A DNA stretch of 64,000 nucleotides from Candidatus Anaeroferrophillus wilburensis (lineage in GTDB: Bacteria > Desulfobacterota > Anaeroferrophillalia > Anaeroferrophillales > Anaeroferrophillaceae), in assembly GCA_016934315.1 (NCBI GenBank), contig JAFGSY010000028.1, positions 1 to 64,000 of the forward strand, in the 5' to 3' direction. Shown in pieces: positions 9,604 through 18,479 of the stretch (position 1 is the first letter of the stretch; each line of letters starts with the position of its first letter). Position numbers and translations under genes: made by a program. The notes under the pieces are model-generated. The model had not been told where the DNA came from. It ran no database searches and was given only the letters and a program-made list of their open reading frames with translations.

Positions 9604-11661
9604 ATGTTCCATCTTCCCCCAACAGGATGGACAACCTATCGATTTTTCCGCCCACATCACCTTTTTGGCATCGTTCTGGCAGCCATGTTGCTGGCCTTGC
9701 CGCCGGCGGATTGGGCAAAAGCAGAACAAGCTGCTGACCAGGCCGGAATGCAGCGGCATATCATTCTGCAACTGCCATGGCGTCACCAGTTCCAGTTTGC
9801 CAGCTACTATGCCGCCGTTGAACAGGGCTATTATCAGAAGGCCGGATTCGACGTAACCATCCAGAACGACAATCCGGGCAGCAGTCCAGTTGCCGAGGTT
9901 CCTGCCGGTTTCCTCTACAATCCTGAGCCCGAACTGGACTACGCAATACTCTATCGGCTGGCGGTTATTGCCATCACCCTGCTGTTTGCCACCGCCATCG
10001 GCCTGCTGATCTTCTTCACCTATCGCATGCGCCAGGTCCTCAAGGAAAAAACGGCATCACTGGTGGCTGCCGAAGACGACCTGCTTGCCAGCGACGCCCT
10101 CTATCGAACCCTGTTCAACAACGTTCCGGTCGGCATCGGCCTGATCGGCCTCGATGGCAGCATTTTTGCGGTCAACAATAAGGTGCTGGAGATTACCGGC
10201 TATACCAGGCGGGAAGCCCTCCGGGAAAATGTCAGTTCCCTCTATTTCAACCCTGCTGATCGGCAAAAAACTCTCCAACAGATACGCGAGAACGGCTTTG
10301 TCCAGGGGATGGAGTTCAAACTGAAGCGAAAGGACGGCACCCCTTTTGACGGTCGTTTCACCAGCGTCCTGGTGTCGGTCGGCGGCGAACAGAAGATGCT
10401 CTCGATGGTCGAAGATCTCAGCCAGCAAAAGCAGCTGGAGGAGGAGCAGCTCAAGGTAGCGGAAAAGCTTGAGCGGCTGGAAAAGATGGAGGCCATCGGG
10501 TTGATGGCCGGCGGCGTCGCCCATGATCTGAACAATATTCTTTCCGGCATCGTCAGCTATCCGGAACTGCTGCTAATGAAGCTCCCCAAGGACAGTGACC
10601 TGAGAAAACCGATCCAGACCATCCAGCAGGCTGGCAGCCGGGCGGCGGCCGTGGTGGCTGATCTCCTGACTGTTGCCCGTGGCGCTGCCAGCATCAGGGA
10701 AACGGCAAATCTGAACAGGATCATCGAGGAATATTTCACCTCGCCAGAGGGGATGGAAGTCAAGGAGCTGCATCGAGAAGTTTCCTGCATCACCAATCTG
10801 CTCCCAGAACTGGCCAATATTTTCTGTTCACCGGTGCATATCAGGAAATGCCTGATGAACCTGATCCTTAACGCCGCGGAAGCCATTGAAGACGAGGGAA
10901 CCATTGTCATTACAACCCGCAACCAGTATCTGGCCGGGCCGCTTTTCAAGGGACACAAGATCAACCAAGGACAGTATGCCGTTCTCAGCGTCAGTGATAC
11001 CGGTTCGGGCATTGAAAAAAAAGATATTGAACACATTTTTGAGCCATTTTATACAAAAAAAGTCATGGGTAGGAGCGGCACCGGTCTGGGACTTACCGTG
11101 GTCTGGAATACGGTTCAGGATCATGGCGGCATCATCACGGTGGACAGCAGCAGAAAAAGGACTGTCTTCGAACTCTATTTCCCGGCAACCACCGAGGAGC
11201 CGGCGGCCGGCAAACCCCATGTTGAGATGGAATCCCTGAAAGGCAGCGGTGAAACCGTCCTGGTTGTCGATGATGAACCTCAGCAGCGGGAGATTGCCAG
11301 CCAAATTCTCCTACTCCTTGGCTACCGGGTTGCAACGGTGGCTTCAGGGGAACAGGCTGTTCACTATCTGCGCTCCAAAACAGCAGATCTGCTTCTTCTC
11401 GATATGCTCATGGCCCCGGGAATCAATGGACGGGAAACCTATGAACAGATCATCAGCATCCATCCCGAGCAAAAGGCGTTGATCGCCAGCGGCTTTTCCC
11501 ACAGCGACGACATTAATCAGACGCTTTGCATGGGTGCCGGCGGTTTTGTCAAGAAACCATACACCGTTGAGCAGCTGGGCAAAGCAATCCAGAAGGTGCT
11601 GGGCACAAAACACACCGTCAACACAACATCTCGGCCACTTTTGGGGAGGATGCGAACGTGA
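9604..11661 (+). CDS. Hybrid sensor histidine kinase with truncated THI5-like sensor domain
   Basis: 685 residues from the ATG at 9604, which sits 8 bases after GGAAGGA; the ATG at 9598 is too close to it. Order: signal/anchor segment (about 17-33), a remnant of an NMT1/THI5 substrate-binding domain (LQLPWRHQFQFASYYAA, then EQGYYQKAGFDVTI), a membrane helix (about 119-140), PAS domain (about 163-270), HisKA with His307 in GGVAHDLNN, HATPase_c, and a C-terminal receiver with Asp600 in LLLLDML. The sensor domain, normally about 200 residues or more, is cut after roughly 45. The kinase and receiver domains look intact. The next gene starts inside its stop codon. Confidence 0.9.
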   Translation: MFHLPPTGWTTYRFFRPHHLFGIVLAAMLLALPPADWAKAEQAADQAGMQRHIILQLPWRHQFQFASYYAAVEQGYYQKAGFDVTIQNDNPGSSPVAEVPAGFLYNPEPELDYAILYRLAVIAITLLFATAIGLLIFFTYRMRQVLKEKTASLVAAEDDLLASDALYRTLFNNVPVGIGLIGLDGSIFAVNNKVLEITGYTRREALRENVSSLYFNPADRQKTLQQIRENGFVQGMEFKLKRKDGTPFDGRFTSVLVSVGGEQKMLSMVEDLSQQKQLEEEQLKVAEKLERLEKMEAIGLMAGGVAHDLNNILSGIVSYPELLLMKLPKDSDLRKPIQTIQQAGSRAAAVVADLLTVARGAASIRETANLNRIIEEYFTSPEGMEVKELHREVSCITNLLPELANIFCSPVHIRKCLMNLILNAAEAIEDEGTIVITTRNQYLAGPLFKGHKINQGQYAVLSVSDTGSGIEKKDIEHIFEPFYTKKVMGRSGTGLGLTVVWNTVQDHGGIITVDSSRKRTVFELYFPATTEEPAAGKPHVEMESLKGSGETVLVVDDEPQQREIASQILLLLGYRVATVASGEQAVHYLRSKTADLLLLDMLMAPGINGRETYEQIISIHPEQKALIASGFSHSDDINQTLCMGAGGFVKKPYTVEQLGKAIQKVLGTKHTVNTTSRPLLGRMRT

Positions 11662-12350
11662 GAGACAGCAGCTCGAACCAACAACAGCCAGCCACGACAC
11701 CCAATGTAGGCTGGCTGAAAATACTGGCCATCGTGGTGCTCGCCACCAGCATCGCAACGATCGTCGCCGTGATTGCGGTCACCGGCATCTTTTCACGGGA
11801 ATTCAGGCCAGTGACCTTGAGCGCCGGTGAACAGCAAATCCTGGAAAACAAACTGGCCAGGCTTGACCCCGGCAATCACCCGGAGGCTGACCACCAGCAG
11901 AAGGCTCCGCCAGTCGGCCAAACGTTACAGCCAGAACCCTACAGCGAGAAAGATGCCAGGCGGGAGATTGTTTTGAGTGAAAAGGAACTCAACGCCCTGC
12001 TGGCCAGGAATACTGACTTGGCCAGGAAACTTGCCATCGACCTTGCCGATGACCTGGTCAGCGCCAAACTGCTGCTGCCCGTCGAAGAGGACTTTCCCCT
12101 CTTGGGGGGCAAGACCATCAAGGCAACTGCCGGTCTGGAACTGGCAACAAAAAACGGGCAGTTGACCATCGCCCTGAAGGGGATCAGCATCTGGGGCGTA
12201 CCGGTTCCCAACGCCTGGCTGGGCAATCTGAAGAATGTGAACCTGATAAAAGAGTTCGGCAATGATGAAGGGTTCTGGAAGACACTGGCCGCTGGCATCG
12301 AAACAATCATCATAAAAGAGGACAAACTGCTGGTCAAGCTCAAGGAGTGA
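11658..12350 (+). CDS. Membrane-anchored protein of unknown function
   Basis: 230 residues. The GTG start overlaps the kinase stop (GTGA) with GGGGAGGA a few bases upstream, so translation is probably coupled. A short polar N-terminus is followed by one membrane helix (about 17-44), a Pro/Gln-rich linker, and a soluble domain with LSEKELNALLARNTDLA, ADDLVSAKLLLPVEED, and a beta-rich end with GISIWGVPVPNAWLGNL. I do not recognise a named domain with certainty. The repeated strand-like segments suggest a lipid-facing or scaffold fold on the periplasmic side. The coupling to the kinase hints at an accessory role, but this is inference only. Confidence 0.75.
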   Translation: MRDSSSNQQQPATTPNVGWLKILAIVVLATSIATIVAVIAVTGIFSREFRPVTLSAGEQQILENKLARLDPGNHPEADHQQKAPPVGQTLQPEPYSEKDARREIVLSEKELNALLARNTDLARKLAIDLADDLVSAKLLLPVEEDFPLLGGKTIKATAGLELATKNGQLTIALKGISIWGVPVPNAWLGNLKNVNLIKEFGNDEGFWKTLAAGIETIIIKEDKLLVKLKE

Positions 12351-12391
12351 GGGGCATCGGCTACGCTTAGCTGAACAAACGGGGCTTATCC

Positions 12392-12553
12392 ATGGAAATC
12401 ATCAAAATTATCTGCGCAATTATGCTGCCGCCGTTGGGAGTTTTCCTTCAGGTGGGGATCGGCAAGCACTTCTGGCTCAACCTGCTGCTGACGCTGCTGG
12501 GCTATATCCCCGGCATCGTTCATGCGGTCTGGGTGATTGCCAAAAACAAATAA
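12392..12553 (+). CDS. YqaE/Pmp3-family small membrane protein
   Basis: A 53-residue protein with two membrane helices. It matches the YqaE/Pmp3 (UPF0057) family: IICAIMLPPLGVFLQVGIGK in the first helix and WLNLLLTLLGYIPGIVHAVW in the second, ending in IAKNK. Family members are small proteolipids associated with membrane potential and salt or cold stress in yeast and plants; bacterial roles are poorly defined. The start follows a GGGGC stretch about 10 bases upstream. It lies 41 bases after the membrane-anchored unknown gene on the same strand and is followed at once by a repeat element. Confidence 0.88.
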   Translation: MEIIKIICAIMLPPLGVFLQVGIGKHFWLNLLLTLLGYIPGIVHAVWVIAKNK

Positions 12554-12555
12554 AT

Positions 12556-12719
12556 GATGGCTTCGTAACAACTCCATCTTGTTCGTTAAGCTGCAACCTT
12601 CGTCATTGTGGCGTACTGTATAGTACAACCCATTCCTCAGCCTTTGCTTGCCTCGAATCTGGTGCCGTTACTGTGCCATCCGGTTTCTAAAACATTTTGC
12701 CGGTTATTACGAGTTCATC
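12556..12719. repeat. 164-bp dispersed repeat, copy 1 (MITE-like)
   Basis: This stretch matches 34862-35024 along its whole length in the same orientation, about two thirds identical by eye. Shared blocks include CAACCTTCGTCA, TTTGCTTGCCTCGA, GGTGCC/GAGCC before the centre-right, GTGCCATCC, and TTACGAGTTCAT at the right end. The ends are imperfect inverted repeats: GATGGCTTCGTAACAAC on the left and GATGAACTCGTAATAAC reading in from the right. It carries no credible gene. It abuts the HNH gene and produces the spurious upstream extension of that reading frame. Confidence 0.75.
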
Positions 12720-12734
12720 AATAAAGAGGAGGGC

Positions 12735-13112
12735 ATGACCTTGTCAAAGGAAAAAGACTATACCGAGACCATGGCTGAGCTTCGGCGCCACCAGGAACTG
12801 CGGGCGCAAAGCTACCGTGAGCGGGCTCTTAAACTGTTTCCATGGGTCTGCGCCCGCTGCGGCCGTGAATTCGCCGGCAAAAAACTGCAGCAACTCACCG
12901 TCCACCACAAAGACCACAACCATGACAACAATCCCGCTGACGGCAGCAACTGGGAGCTTTTGTGCGTCTACTGCCACGACCACGAACACACAAAACAGGT
13001 CAATGCATCATTCTACGGCAGCCCGCCACCGACCGACGCAGAAAAACCAGCCACCACCTATTCGCCCTTTGCCGATCTTGACCAGCTGCTGAAGAAGAAG
13101 CAGTCACATTGA
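12735..13112 (+). CDS. YajD-like HNH nuclease family protein
   Basis: 125 residues from the ATG at 12735, preceded by AGAGGAGGG. The frame is open further upstream, but that part lies in the dispersed repeat and is not protein-like. The HNH core is clear: two zinc-type pairs (CARCG and CVYCHDHEH) around a TVHHKDHNHDNNPADG stretch with the catalytic histidines, followed by NWELLC. The tail is Pro-rich and then Lys-rich. YajD-type HNH proteins are small, widespread and of uncertain role, possibly metal-dependent nucleases. There is no sign of a toxin partner or phage context. Confidence 0.88.
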   Translation: MTLSKEKDYTETMAELRRHQELRAQSYRERALKLFPWVCARCGREFAGKKLQQLTVHHKDHNHDNNPADGSNWELLCVYCHDHEHTKQVNASFYGSPPPTDAEKPATTYSPFADLDQLLKKKQSH

Positions 13113-13189
13113 GCAACTACCTTTAAGGCGGTTCTGGGCCAGGGTCATTTGTTGCCCGGAAATTACGCAATGAATTCATGAACCGGGCA

Positions 13190-13756
13190 CTAGAAAATAT
13201 CGGCGGAAAACAAGTATATCCTGGTTTCTGACTGCCGCCAGCAGGAAGCCGACAGCCCGGCTTTCATGCAGGTGTGCGCAAGGAACTCCTCCCGGCTCCA
13301 GCCGTACTCGGTGGCCACCTGGGGCAGCAAAAGTCCGGCATGGCCCTGGCATTCAAGATACAAGCCATGCACCCCCACCTCAATCTCCTCAAAATCATTC
13401 ACCAGCTGCAGAGGTGTCAGGACGGATATCTCCAGTTTCAGGGAGGTCAGTTCCTCGGCAGTGACCGCTGGGAAGCGAGGATCATGGAAGGCTGCGGCAA
13501 TGGCCATCTCCCGAACCGTTTCCTCCAGCGGCCGGGTTGCTCGGATATGGCCGATGCAGCCGCGCAAGCTGCCATCTTTATAGAGGGTTACAAAAGCCCC
13601 GCGCAATTCCCGCAGATGTTCACCAGCTGCCGGATCATGATGGTGCGCCGGGACAGGTGCATTCAGATGGCCGGCAATCTCCGTTAACACCACCTGGCGG
13701 AGAAACTGCTTCTCCGCCGCCGTCAACCCCAAGTCCACCCCAACCTTTTTTTTCAT
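13190..13756 (-). CDS. amrA: AmmeMemoRadiSam system protein A (AMMECR1 domain)
   Basis: 188 residues from the ATG at 13756, which is 6 bases after CAGGGGA; an ATG at 13762 leaves no spacing. The AMMECR1 domain is complete: FVTLYKDGSLRGCIGHI carries the invariant LRGCIGH signature, then AAFHDPRFPAV and a GLLLPQVATEYGW strand. The biochemical role of bacterial AMMECR1 proteins is not established. It lies 39 bases downstream of the MEMO-family gene on the same strand; in many anaerobes these two accompany a radical SAM enzyme, but none is next to them here. Confidence 0.94.
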   Translation of the reverse strand: MKKKVGVDLGLTAAEKQFLRQVVLTEIAGHLNAPVPAHHHDPAAGEHLRELRGAFVTLYKDGSLRGCIGHIRATRPLEETVREMAIAAAFHDPRFPAVTAEELTSLKLEISVLTPLQLVNDFEEIEVGVHGLYLECQGHAGLLLPQVATEYGWSREEFLAHTCMKAGLSASCWRQSETRIYLFSADIF

Positions 13757-13795
13757 GAGCATTCCCCTGTCTGGATATAAACCATGGACGGCATA

Positions 13796-14632
13796 TCACT
13801 CCTCTTGACGGAACAAGGCAGCCGCCATGTAGCCCACCACATGACCGCGATCACCGGAGACATCGCCGGAATTTTGATACTGAAGCACCCGGGCTGCAGT
13901 TGCTCCCAGGCGGGCGGCAAGCATCATGACCGCAATCATCGGGCCGGCACCGCAGGCTTCGGCAGAACCGCTTTTCACCGTCTGCCACAACGCCCGGGGA
14001 TCATTGTCATTGACGGCCGCAATAATATGGCCATCCAGGACCGTTGCTTCATCATAGGTGTGGTAGTGGGATAGATCTGAACTGGCCACCAGGAGCACCC
14101 GGCGGCCGGCCAGCACTTTGGCAAAGGTTTCGGCAATCATCATCGCGGTTTCCCAATCCTGGGACCCCATGATCGCCGGAATCAGAGTAAATGCAGGCAG
14201 CATAACCTGCAGGAAGGGCAGTTGCACCTCCAAAGCATGTTCCTGCCGGTGAGCCTGGGGCATAAAATGACAGCTGCGGTTCTCCGCCTGCAGCTGCGCC
14301 ACCACGTCATCAGCCACCGGCACCACCCCCAGCGGCGTCAGGTAGTCACCGTCACCATAGAGTGAAATCCCCTGGAAATACACATGATGACTGGGGGCAA
14401 TCACCACCACATGATCATACACCGCCCCAGCCAGCTGCCGGTAAGCCGCAGCGGCAACGCCGCCGGAATAGATGTAGCCGGCGTGGGGACTGATAAGGCC
14501 GACCACCTGCCCGGGAACCTGCTCTCCAGGTGCATCTCTGAGATAGCGGGAGATGTCAGCCCGCAGGACCCGTTGATCATCGGAATAGAAAGCGCCAGCC
14601 ACTGCCGGTCTTCTCACGCTCCGTTGCTGCAT
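13796..14632 (-). CDS. amrB: AmmeMemoRadiSam system protein B (MEMO1 family)
   Basis: 278 residues, full length for MEMO-like proteins. It begins RRPAVAGAFYSDDQRVLRAD and carries the histidine-rich motifs ISPHAGYIYSGGVAA, VIAPSHHVYF and SSDLSHYHTYDEA that line the presumed metal site of this family, which is related to class III extradiol dioxygenases. The bacterial function is undetermined. It is followed by the AMMECR1 gene, so the two form an operon running left. A purine-rich GGAGGGGGGAGGGA run just before the start provides the ribosome binding site. The usual third member, a PflA-like radical SAM protein, is missing from the neighbourhood. Confidence 0.94.
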   Translation of the reverse strand: MQQRSVRRPAVAGAFYSDDQRVLRADISRYLRDAPGEQVPGQVVGLISPHAGYIYSGGVAAAAYRQLAGAVYDHVVVIAPSHHVYFQGISLYGDGDYLTPLGVVPVADDVVAQLQAENRSCHFMPQAHRQEHALEVQLPFLQVMLPAFTLIPAIMGSQDWETAMMIAETFAKVLAGRRVLLVASSDLSHYHTYDEATVLDGHIIAAVNDNDPRALWQTVKSGSAEACGAGPMIAVMMLAARLGATAARVLQYQNSGDVSGDRGHVVGYMAAALFRQEE

Positions 14633-14775
14633 TCCCTCCCCCCTCCAGGGCCGATATCTGGCCGGCCCTTTGCACTTGATTATAATCGCCAGATCACGTA
14701 TGAAACCTCACAGTGATTCTCCCTCGTAATAATCTATCATGCTTTGACGGCATGTCAAGCAAGCTGACAACAACG

Positions 14776-15075
14776 ATGGACAAAAATAGCATCCTTACCC
14801 ACCTGGAAAATTTACTGGCCCAGTTCAACATCAGGGTCGTTTATGAAAACCTTGTCGCCCAGGCAATCAAAAGAAAACGCGGCCTGTGTCGCCACGAAAA
14901 CGAATACCTGTTCATTATCAATAAAAAGGAGAACCTTGACTTCAAGATCGGTGCGCTTTGTGAGATTATCTCAAAATTCGATCTCGAATCAATCTACCTG
15001 CCGCCCCAGGTACGGGCGCTTATTGAGCGGCAGCAGAAACCTTCCAGCCGCCGGCAGACTTCAGGAAAGCAATGA
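14776..15075 (+). CDS. Small conserved protein of unknown function
   Basis: 99 residues from the ATG at 14776. Earlier in-frame starts (14713, 14752) would add a tail without homology-like character. The sequence MDKNSILTHLENLL opens a helical segment, followed by RVVYENL, a GLCRHENEYLFIINKK strand pair, and FDLESIYLPPQVRALIE near the end. I recognise this layout (short helix, RYENL-like strand, CR..., FDL..YLPP.VR) from uncharacterised small proteins of deltaproteobacteria, but no function is known. It is a single gene, divergent from the MEMO operon and ended by a strong terminator. Confidence 0.75.
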   Translation: MDKNSILTHLENLLAQFNIRVVYENLVAQAIKRKRGLCRHENEYLFIINKKENLDFKIGALCEIISKFDLESIYLPPQVRALIERQQKPSSRRQTSGKQ

Positions 15076-15093
15076 CAGCAGCGTGAGGTTGAT

Positions 15094-15132
15094 AAAAAAA
15101 AGGGGATTACCCAACGGGTAATCCCCTTTTTT
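15094..15132. terminator. Bidirectional intrinsic terminator
   Basis: An 11-bp perfect stem (GGGGATTACCC at 15102-15112 with GGGTAATCCCC at 15116-15126) closes a 3-base loop. It is flanked by an A run on the left and a T run on the right. It sits between the convergent small conserved gene and the ferredoxin gene and can serve both. Confidence 0.93.
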
Positions 15133-15152
15133 CATACTCATGAGGCCGGCAC

Positions 15153-15320
15153 TTACTTTTCGATAATCGCGTCAGTCGGGCACACTTCTACGCAGGAACC
15201 ACATTCAACACATTTGTCCTGATCAATTTCATACTTGTCATCAGCTTCGAAGATGGCATCTTCAGGACATTCTTCTGCACAGGTACCACAGGAAACACAT
15301 TCATCGGTAATCACATACAT
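15153..15320 (-). CDS. 2[4Fe-4S] ferredoxin
   Basis: A 55-residue clostridial-type ferredoxin with two CxxCxxxCP sites: CVSCGTCAEECPEDAI near residue 8 and CVECGSCVEVCPTDAI near residue 37. The two halves form the usual pseudo-twofold repeat. It should be a soluble cytoplasmic one-electron carrier for anaerobic redox enzymes such as the oxidoreductases seen elsewhere in the window. The start is fixed by a strong GGAGGT six bases upstream. It stands alone, about 110 bases downstream of frr, and ends at the shared terminator. Confidence 0.96.
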   Translation of the reverse strand: MYVITDECVSCGTCAEECPEDAIFEADDKYEIDQDKCVECGSCVEVCPTDAIIEK

Positions 15321-15432
15321 GGTCAAACCTCCTTCAGTTATGGTTCACTTCGGGACACTGTCTTGCGTCACCTCTCAGTAAACACATTACATTATGGCCG
15401 GCAGCCAACCACGGCCGCCAACCTAACAACCA

Positions 15433-16002
15433 TTAAATTTCCATCACTTCCTGCTCTTTAGCAACAATGATCTCATCAATTCTTTTGACAAAGCTGTCGG
15501 TCAACTTCTGCACTTCATCCTGACCTTTACTGTTTTCATCTTCGGTGATATCCTTATCTTTTTCCAGCGATTTAAGCATATCAATGCAGTCACGCCGGCA
15601 GGCCCGGATACCGACCTTGGAGGTTTCCCCCATCTTTTTCACCACCTTGACCAACTCTTTCCGCCGCTCTTCGGTTGGTCGGGGCATCACCAGGCGAATC
15701 TGCTTGCCGTCATTCGTAGGATTGACCCCAAGATCGGACTTATTGATCGCCTTTTCAATATCACCAATCATGTTACTGTCCCATGGCTGAATGACAATCA
15801 TCCTGCTTTCGGGAACAGAAAGCGATGCCATCTGGTTCAGCGGTGTCAAGGTGCCATAATAATCGATCTTAATCCCATCAAGCAGGGCAAGGGATGCCCG
15901 GCCGGTACGCACCCGCCCCAAATCACGCTTCAGAGCCTCAACAACCTTCTGCATACTTTCCTGGCCGTCTTCAAGAACCGCAGCAATATCTTCCTGTGCC
16001 AT
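15433..16002 (-). CDS. frr: Ribosome recycling factor
   Basis: 189 residues, normal length. Ribosome recycling factor works with EF-G to split the post-termination ribosome. It shows the expected start (VEALKRDLGRVRTGRAS), the hinge region and the GIRACRRDCIDML stretch, corresponding to the RNxRR region of the family. Note that the consensus RNVRR appears as RACRR here. It is the last gene of the rpsB-tsf-pyrH-frr operon, starting 2 bases after the pyrH stop. Confidence 0.97.
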   Translation of the reverse strand: MAQEDIAAVLEDGQESMQKVVEALKRDLGRVRTGRASLALLDGIKIDYYGTLTPLNQMASLSVPESRMIVIQPWDSNMIGDIEKAINKSDLGVNPTNDGKQIRLVMPRPTEERRKELVKVVKKMGETSKVGIRACRRDCIDMLKSLEKDKDITEDENSKGQDEVQKLTDSFVKRIDEIIVAKEQEVMEI

Positions 16003-16004
16003 AG

Positions 16005-16772
<768 letters not shown>

Positions 16773-16791
16773 TTACCGGGAAAACAACCAG

Positions 16792-17442
16792 CTACTTAAG
16801 TTGATCGGCAACTTCCTGTGCCAAGTCGGAACTTCTCTTTTCCAGGCCTTCACCCATAACAAAACGGGTAAATCGCCTGATACTGATATTTTCCCCGGTC
16901 TTGGCAATCATATCTTTCACCAGGGCCTCGACGGTCAGATCAGTATCTTTGACGAAAGGCTGCTCCATCAGGCAGTTTTCCTGGTAAAATTTTTCCAGTT
17001 TACCGGTAACAATCTTATCAACAATGTTTTCCGGTTTGCCACTGTCCAATGCTTGAGTCTTGAAAATCTGCTTTTCCCGTTCCACGATCTCCGCCGGAAT
17101 ATCTTCCCGCAGGACGCCTGCCGGATTGGCTGCCGCAATCTGCATGCAGATATCTTTGACAAAAGCCTGGAACTCATCGGTACGGGCAACAAAGTCAGTT
17201 TCACAATTGACTTCCACCAGGACGCCGATTTTCCCGCCGGCATGGATATAGGATCCAACCAGACCTTCGGAGGTGATACGGCCGCTCTTTTTAGAAGCTG
17301 CCGCCAGGCCCTTTTCACGCAGAAAATCAAGAGCTTCTTCCAGATTGCCCTCTTTTTCCTTGAGAGCTCTTTTACAATCCATAATCCCGGCCCCGGTTTT
17401 TTCCCGGAGCTCTTTTACCATTGCAGCAGTAATCTCTGCCAT
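16792..17442 (-). CDS. tsf: Elongation factor Ts
   Basis: 216 residues starting at the ATG at 17442 ([20 protein letters not shown]), which follows GAGGATGAG; the longer frame to 17502 adds non-homologous residues. EF-Ts is the nucleotide exchange factor for EF-Tu. The N-terminal UBA-like domain (MDCKRALKE) and the core TDFVAR motif are present. The length is that of the short, single-core-repeat form found in many bacteria rather than the longer E. coli form. It lies between rpsB and pyrH. Confidence 0.97.
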   Translation of the reverse strand: MAEITAAMVKELREKTGAGIMDCKRALKEKEGNLEEALDFLREKGLAAASKKSGRITSEGLVGSYIHAGGKIGVLVEVNCETDFVARTDEFQAFVKDICMQIAAANPAGVLREDIPAEIVEREKQIFKTQALDSGKPENIVDKIVTGKLEKFYQENCLMEQPFVKDTDLTVEALVKDMIAKTGENISIRRFTRFVMGEGLEKRSSDLAQEVADQLK

Positions 17443-17525
17443 GCGCTCATCCTCCACTATGGTCATCTGCGGTCCCGCGGACAGGTTCAATCCAGCCGTC
17501 AAAAACCCAGATAGATGTTCAATAA

Positions 17526-18359
17526 TTATTCTGCGGACGGGGCTGCAGACTCTTCAACAGCCTCGGCTGCCTTCTCTTCCCCTACCCGCTCGACAATGGG
17601 ACCCTCACCTGATTCCTCGACAAGAAAATCAGCTTCATCGACCCCTTCAGCCGCAACCTGGGCTCTTTCGGCCCGCAGCATTTTCCCCTCCAGACAGGCG
17701 TCAGCAATTTTGCCGCAAAACAGCTTGATGGCCCGGATGGCATCATCGTTGCCCGGGATGGGAAAATCGATGGGATCAGGATCACAGTTGGTATCAATGA
17801 CGGCAACCACCGGGATGCCCAGCTTGTTGGCCTCGGCCACCGCAATCGATTCCCGTTTGCAATCGATGATAAAGACGCAAGCCGGCTGCCGGGTCATATT
17901 CTTGACCCCGCCAAGGTTCTTCTCCAGCTTTTCCCGCTGCCGTTCCAGGGAAACCACTTCCTTCTTGGGCAGCAGTTCATAGGTACCATCGCCCTTCATG
18001 GTTTCCAGCTTCTTGAGCCGGGCGATGCTCTGCTTGATGGTCTGAAAATTGGTCATCATACCACCCAACCAACGCTGGCTGACCCAGTACATGCCGCAAC
18101 GCCGAGCTTCCTCCTCAATGCTTTCCTGCGCCTGGCGCTTCGTCCCGACAAAAAGGACATCGCCACCATTAGCCACTGTTTCAACCACTTCCTTGTACGC
18201 CCTGCGAAATAGGGGAAGCGATTTCTGCAGGTCGATAATATAGATGCCGTTGCGGTCTCCAAAGATGTATTTCTTCATCTTCGGATTCCATCGTTTTGTC
18301 TGGTGACCGAAATGAACCCCAGCCTCCAGCAACTGTCTGATTGTTGTTACTGTTGCCAT
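17526..18359 (-). CDS. rpsB: 30S ribosomal protein S2
   Basis: 277 residues from the ATG at 18359 ([20 protein letters not shown]), preceded by GGGAGAAAAAC; the open frame extends upstream to 18425 without homology. S2 signatures include [30 protein letters not shown] and [18 protein letters not shown]. The C-terminus has an acidic Glu/Ala-rich extension of about 50 residues, common in this protein. It is the first gene of rpsB-tsf-pyrH-frr. Confidence 0.98.
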   Translation of the reverse strand: MATVTTIRQLLEAGVHFGHQTKRWNPKMKKYIFGDRNGIYIIDLQKSLPLFRRAYKEVVETVANGGDVLFVGTKRQAQESIEEEARRCGMYWVSQRWLGGMMTNFQTIKQSIARLKKLETMKGDGTYELLPKKEVVSLERQREKLEKNLGGVKNMTRQPACVFIIDCKRESIAVAEANKLGIPVVAVIDTNCDPDPIDFPIPGNDDAIRAIKLFCGKIADACLEGKMLRAERAQVAAEGVDEADFLVEESGEGPIVERVGEEKAAEAVEESAAPSAE

Positions 18360-18479
18360 GTTTTTCTCCCGTTTCTTGTTTTTCCGCCGCTTCCCGTCCA
18401 CCCCCACCAACCCTTGCTGGCACAATGGTGTAGACGATATAAACTATCCGGAAGCGTGAGTTTTATGAACGTGGCCTAG

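Noticed and set aside
13153-13189. TGCCCGG/CCGGGCA inverted repeat between the HNH and AMMECR1 genes as terminator
   Set aside because: The 23-base loop and lack of a T run make it weak; not listed as a terminator.
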